A stretch of DNA of 64,000 nt from CBDHFF01 sp965262395 (lineage in GTDB: Bacteria; Pseudomonadota; Alphaproteobacteria; Rickettsiales; Anaplasmataceae): assembly GCA_965262395.1 (NCBI GenBank), contig OZ253531.1, positions 62,001-126,000 of the forward strand, in the 5' to 3' direction. The position numbers were made by a program, and so were the translations under genes. This document shows positions 63,797 to 64,000 of this stretch, piece after piece. Position 1 is the stretch's first letter. Each line of letters starts with the position of its first letter. The notes under the pieces are model-generated. The model saw only the letters and a list, made by a program, of their open reading frames with translations. It was not told the DNA's origin and ran no database searches.

Positions 63797-64000
63797 ATGT
63801 CGCAGAATACTCAAACAGCAAAATTGAATGGTTGTAAAGTATACATATGTATAACAACAGGGGAAAATTCAAACGCTCTGTTTGTTGAAAAAGCTGGGAA
63901 GTTTTACAGATGTCTTGAGGGCAGGAAGATTGCAGAATTTCCCACTGAGAATATGGGCACTGCTCGAAGTGAAGATCATTATAAATTTTATCTTACACCA
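63797..64000 (+). CDS. Partial open frame at the right edge, unknown function
   Basis: From ATG 63797 the frame stays open for 68 codons to the window end (MSQNTQTAKLNGCKVYIC, then ALFVEKAGKFYRCLEGRK). The composition looks protein-like with alternating hydrophobic residues. No RBS is obvious and no family can be named from this part. Confidence 0.45.
   Translation, partial: MSQNTQTAKLNGCKVYICITTGENSNALFVEKAGKFYRCLEGRKIAEFPTENMGTARSEDHYKFYLTP

Noticed and set aside
63520..63814. Two minus-strand frames with repeated KSKLPPTRKQQQGFKLQ-like ends
   Set aside because: They are rotations of the 79-bp array; the period is not a multiple of three and the frames have no independent support.
1..64000. 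Insertion sequences or prophage
   Set aside because: No transposase, integrase or terminal inverted repeats with target duplications were found; the duplications seen are tandem or local inverted copies.

Overview
The window looks like a chromosome segment of a host-associated, low-GC alphaproteobacterium, most likely of the Rickettsiales. A Midichloria-like relative that still keeps a flagellar gene is a guess. The evidence is an AT-rich composition (GC about one third by eye), a PopZ-family polar organiser, a very large NAD-glutamate dehydrogenase, a ribonucleotide reductase alpha chain without an obvious ATP cone, shuffled operons, long noncoding gaps and many decaying genes. No transposase, prophage, rRNA or CRISPR array is visible. 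The only RNA gene found is tRNA-Lys(UUU).

Housekeeping blocks: an efflux adaptor and lysA (1.3-3.7 kb); rpsI/rplM, tolC, popZ, fabH-plsX-rpmF and bamE (4.2-10.7 kb); parB-parA with two perfect parS sites, sdhE, a membrane protein and flgF (11.2-14.7 kb); alaS (15.4-18.8 kb); rpoD-dnaG, a surA-like gene, the giant glutamate dehydrogenase, a tatB-like gene and recJ (21.7-34.3 kb); nrdA (38.2-40.1 kb); sdhA, a dicarboxylate symporter and sdhB (42.9-51.4 kb). The sdh genes are scattered: sdhE, sdhA and sdhB lie far apart and no sdhC/sdhD is seen.

Accessory blocks (34.4-37.5, 40.2-42.8, 45.7-46.0, 47.5-50.4 and 51.6-64.0 kb) hold proteins of unknown function, several with internal repeats and nuclear-localisation-like basic clusters, so they are candidate secreted proteins. 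Several are broken. A gene of about 1453 codons (55758-60120) is split by one extra base. Its paralogue at the left edge is split by a 2-base loss inside its repeats. Two further unknown genes (47517-48080 and 51606-52928) carry two frameshifts each. Near the right end is a compact operon (a two-helix membrane protein, a 50-residue charged protein and an ImmA/IrrE metallopeptidase) behind a good promoter. Next to it lies the wreck of a DNA adenine methyltransferase gene.

The most striking feature at sequence scale is tandem duplication. At least nine arrays or duplications occur (periods 54-165 bp, 2-7 copies). Most begin in or right at the stop codon of a gene (lysA, flgF, rpoD, sdhB, the 53.0 kb gene), so gene 3' ends are echoed downstream. 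Other notable points are a roughly 250-residue insertion inside alanyl-tRNA synthetase, a decayed duplicate of the parA promoter and start 6 kb from parA, and co-location of popZ with parABS.
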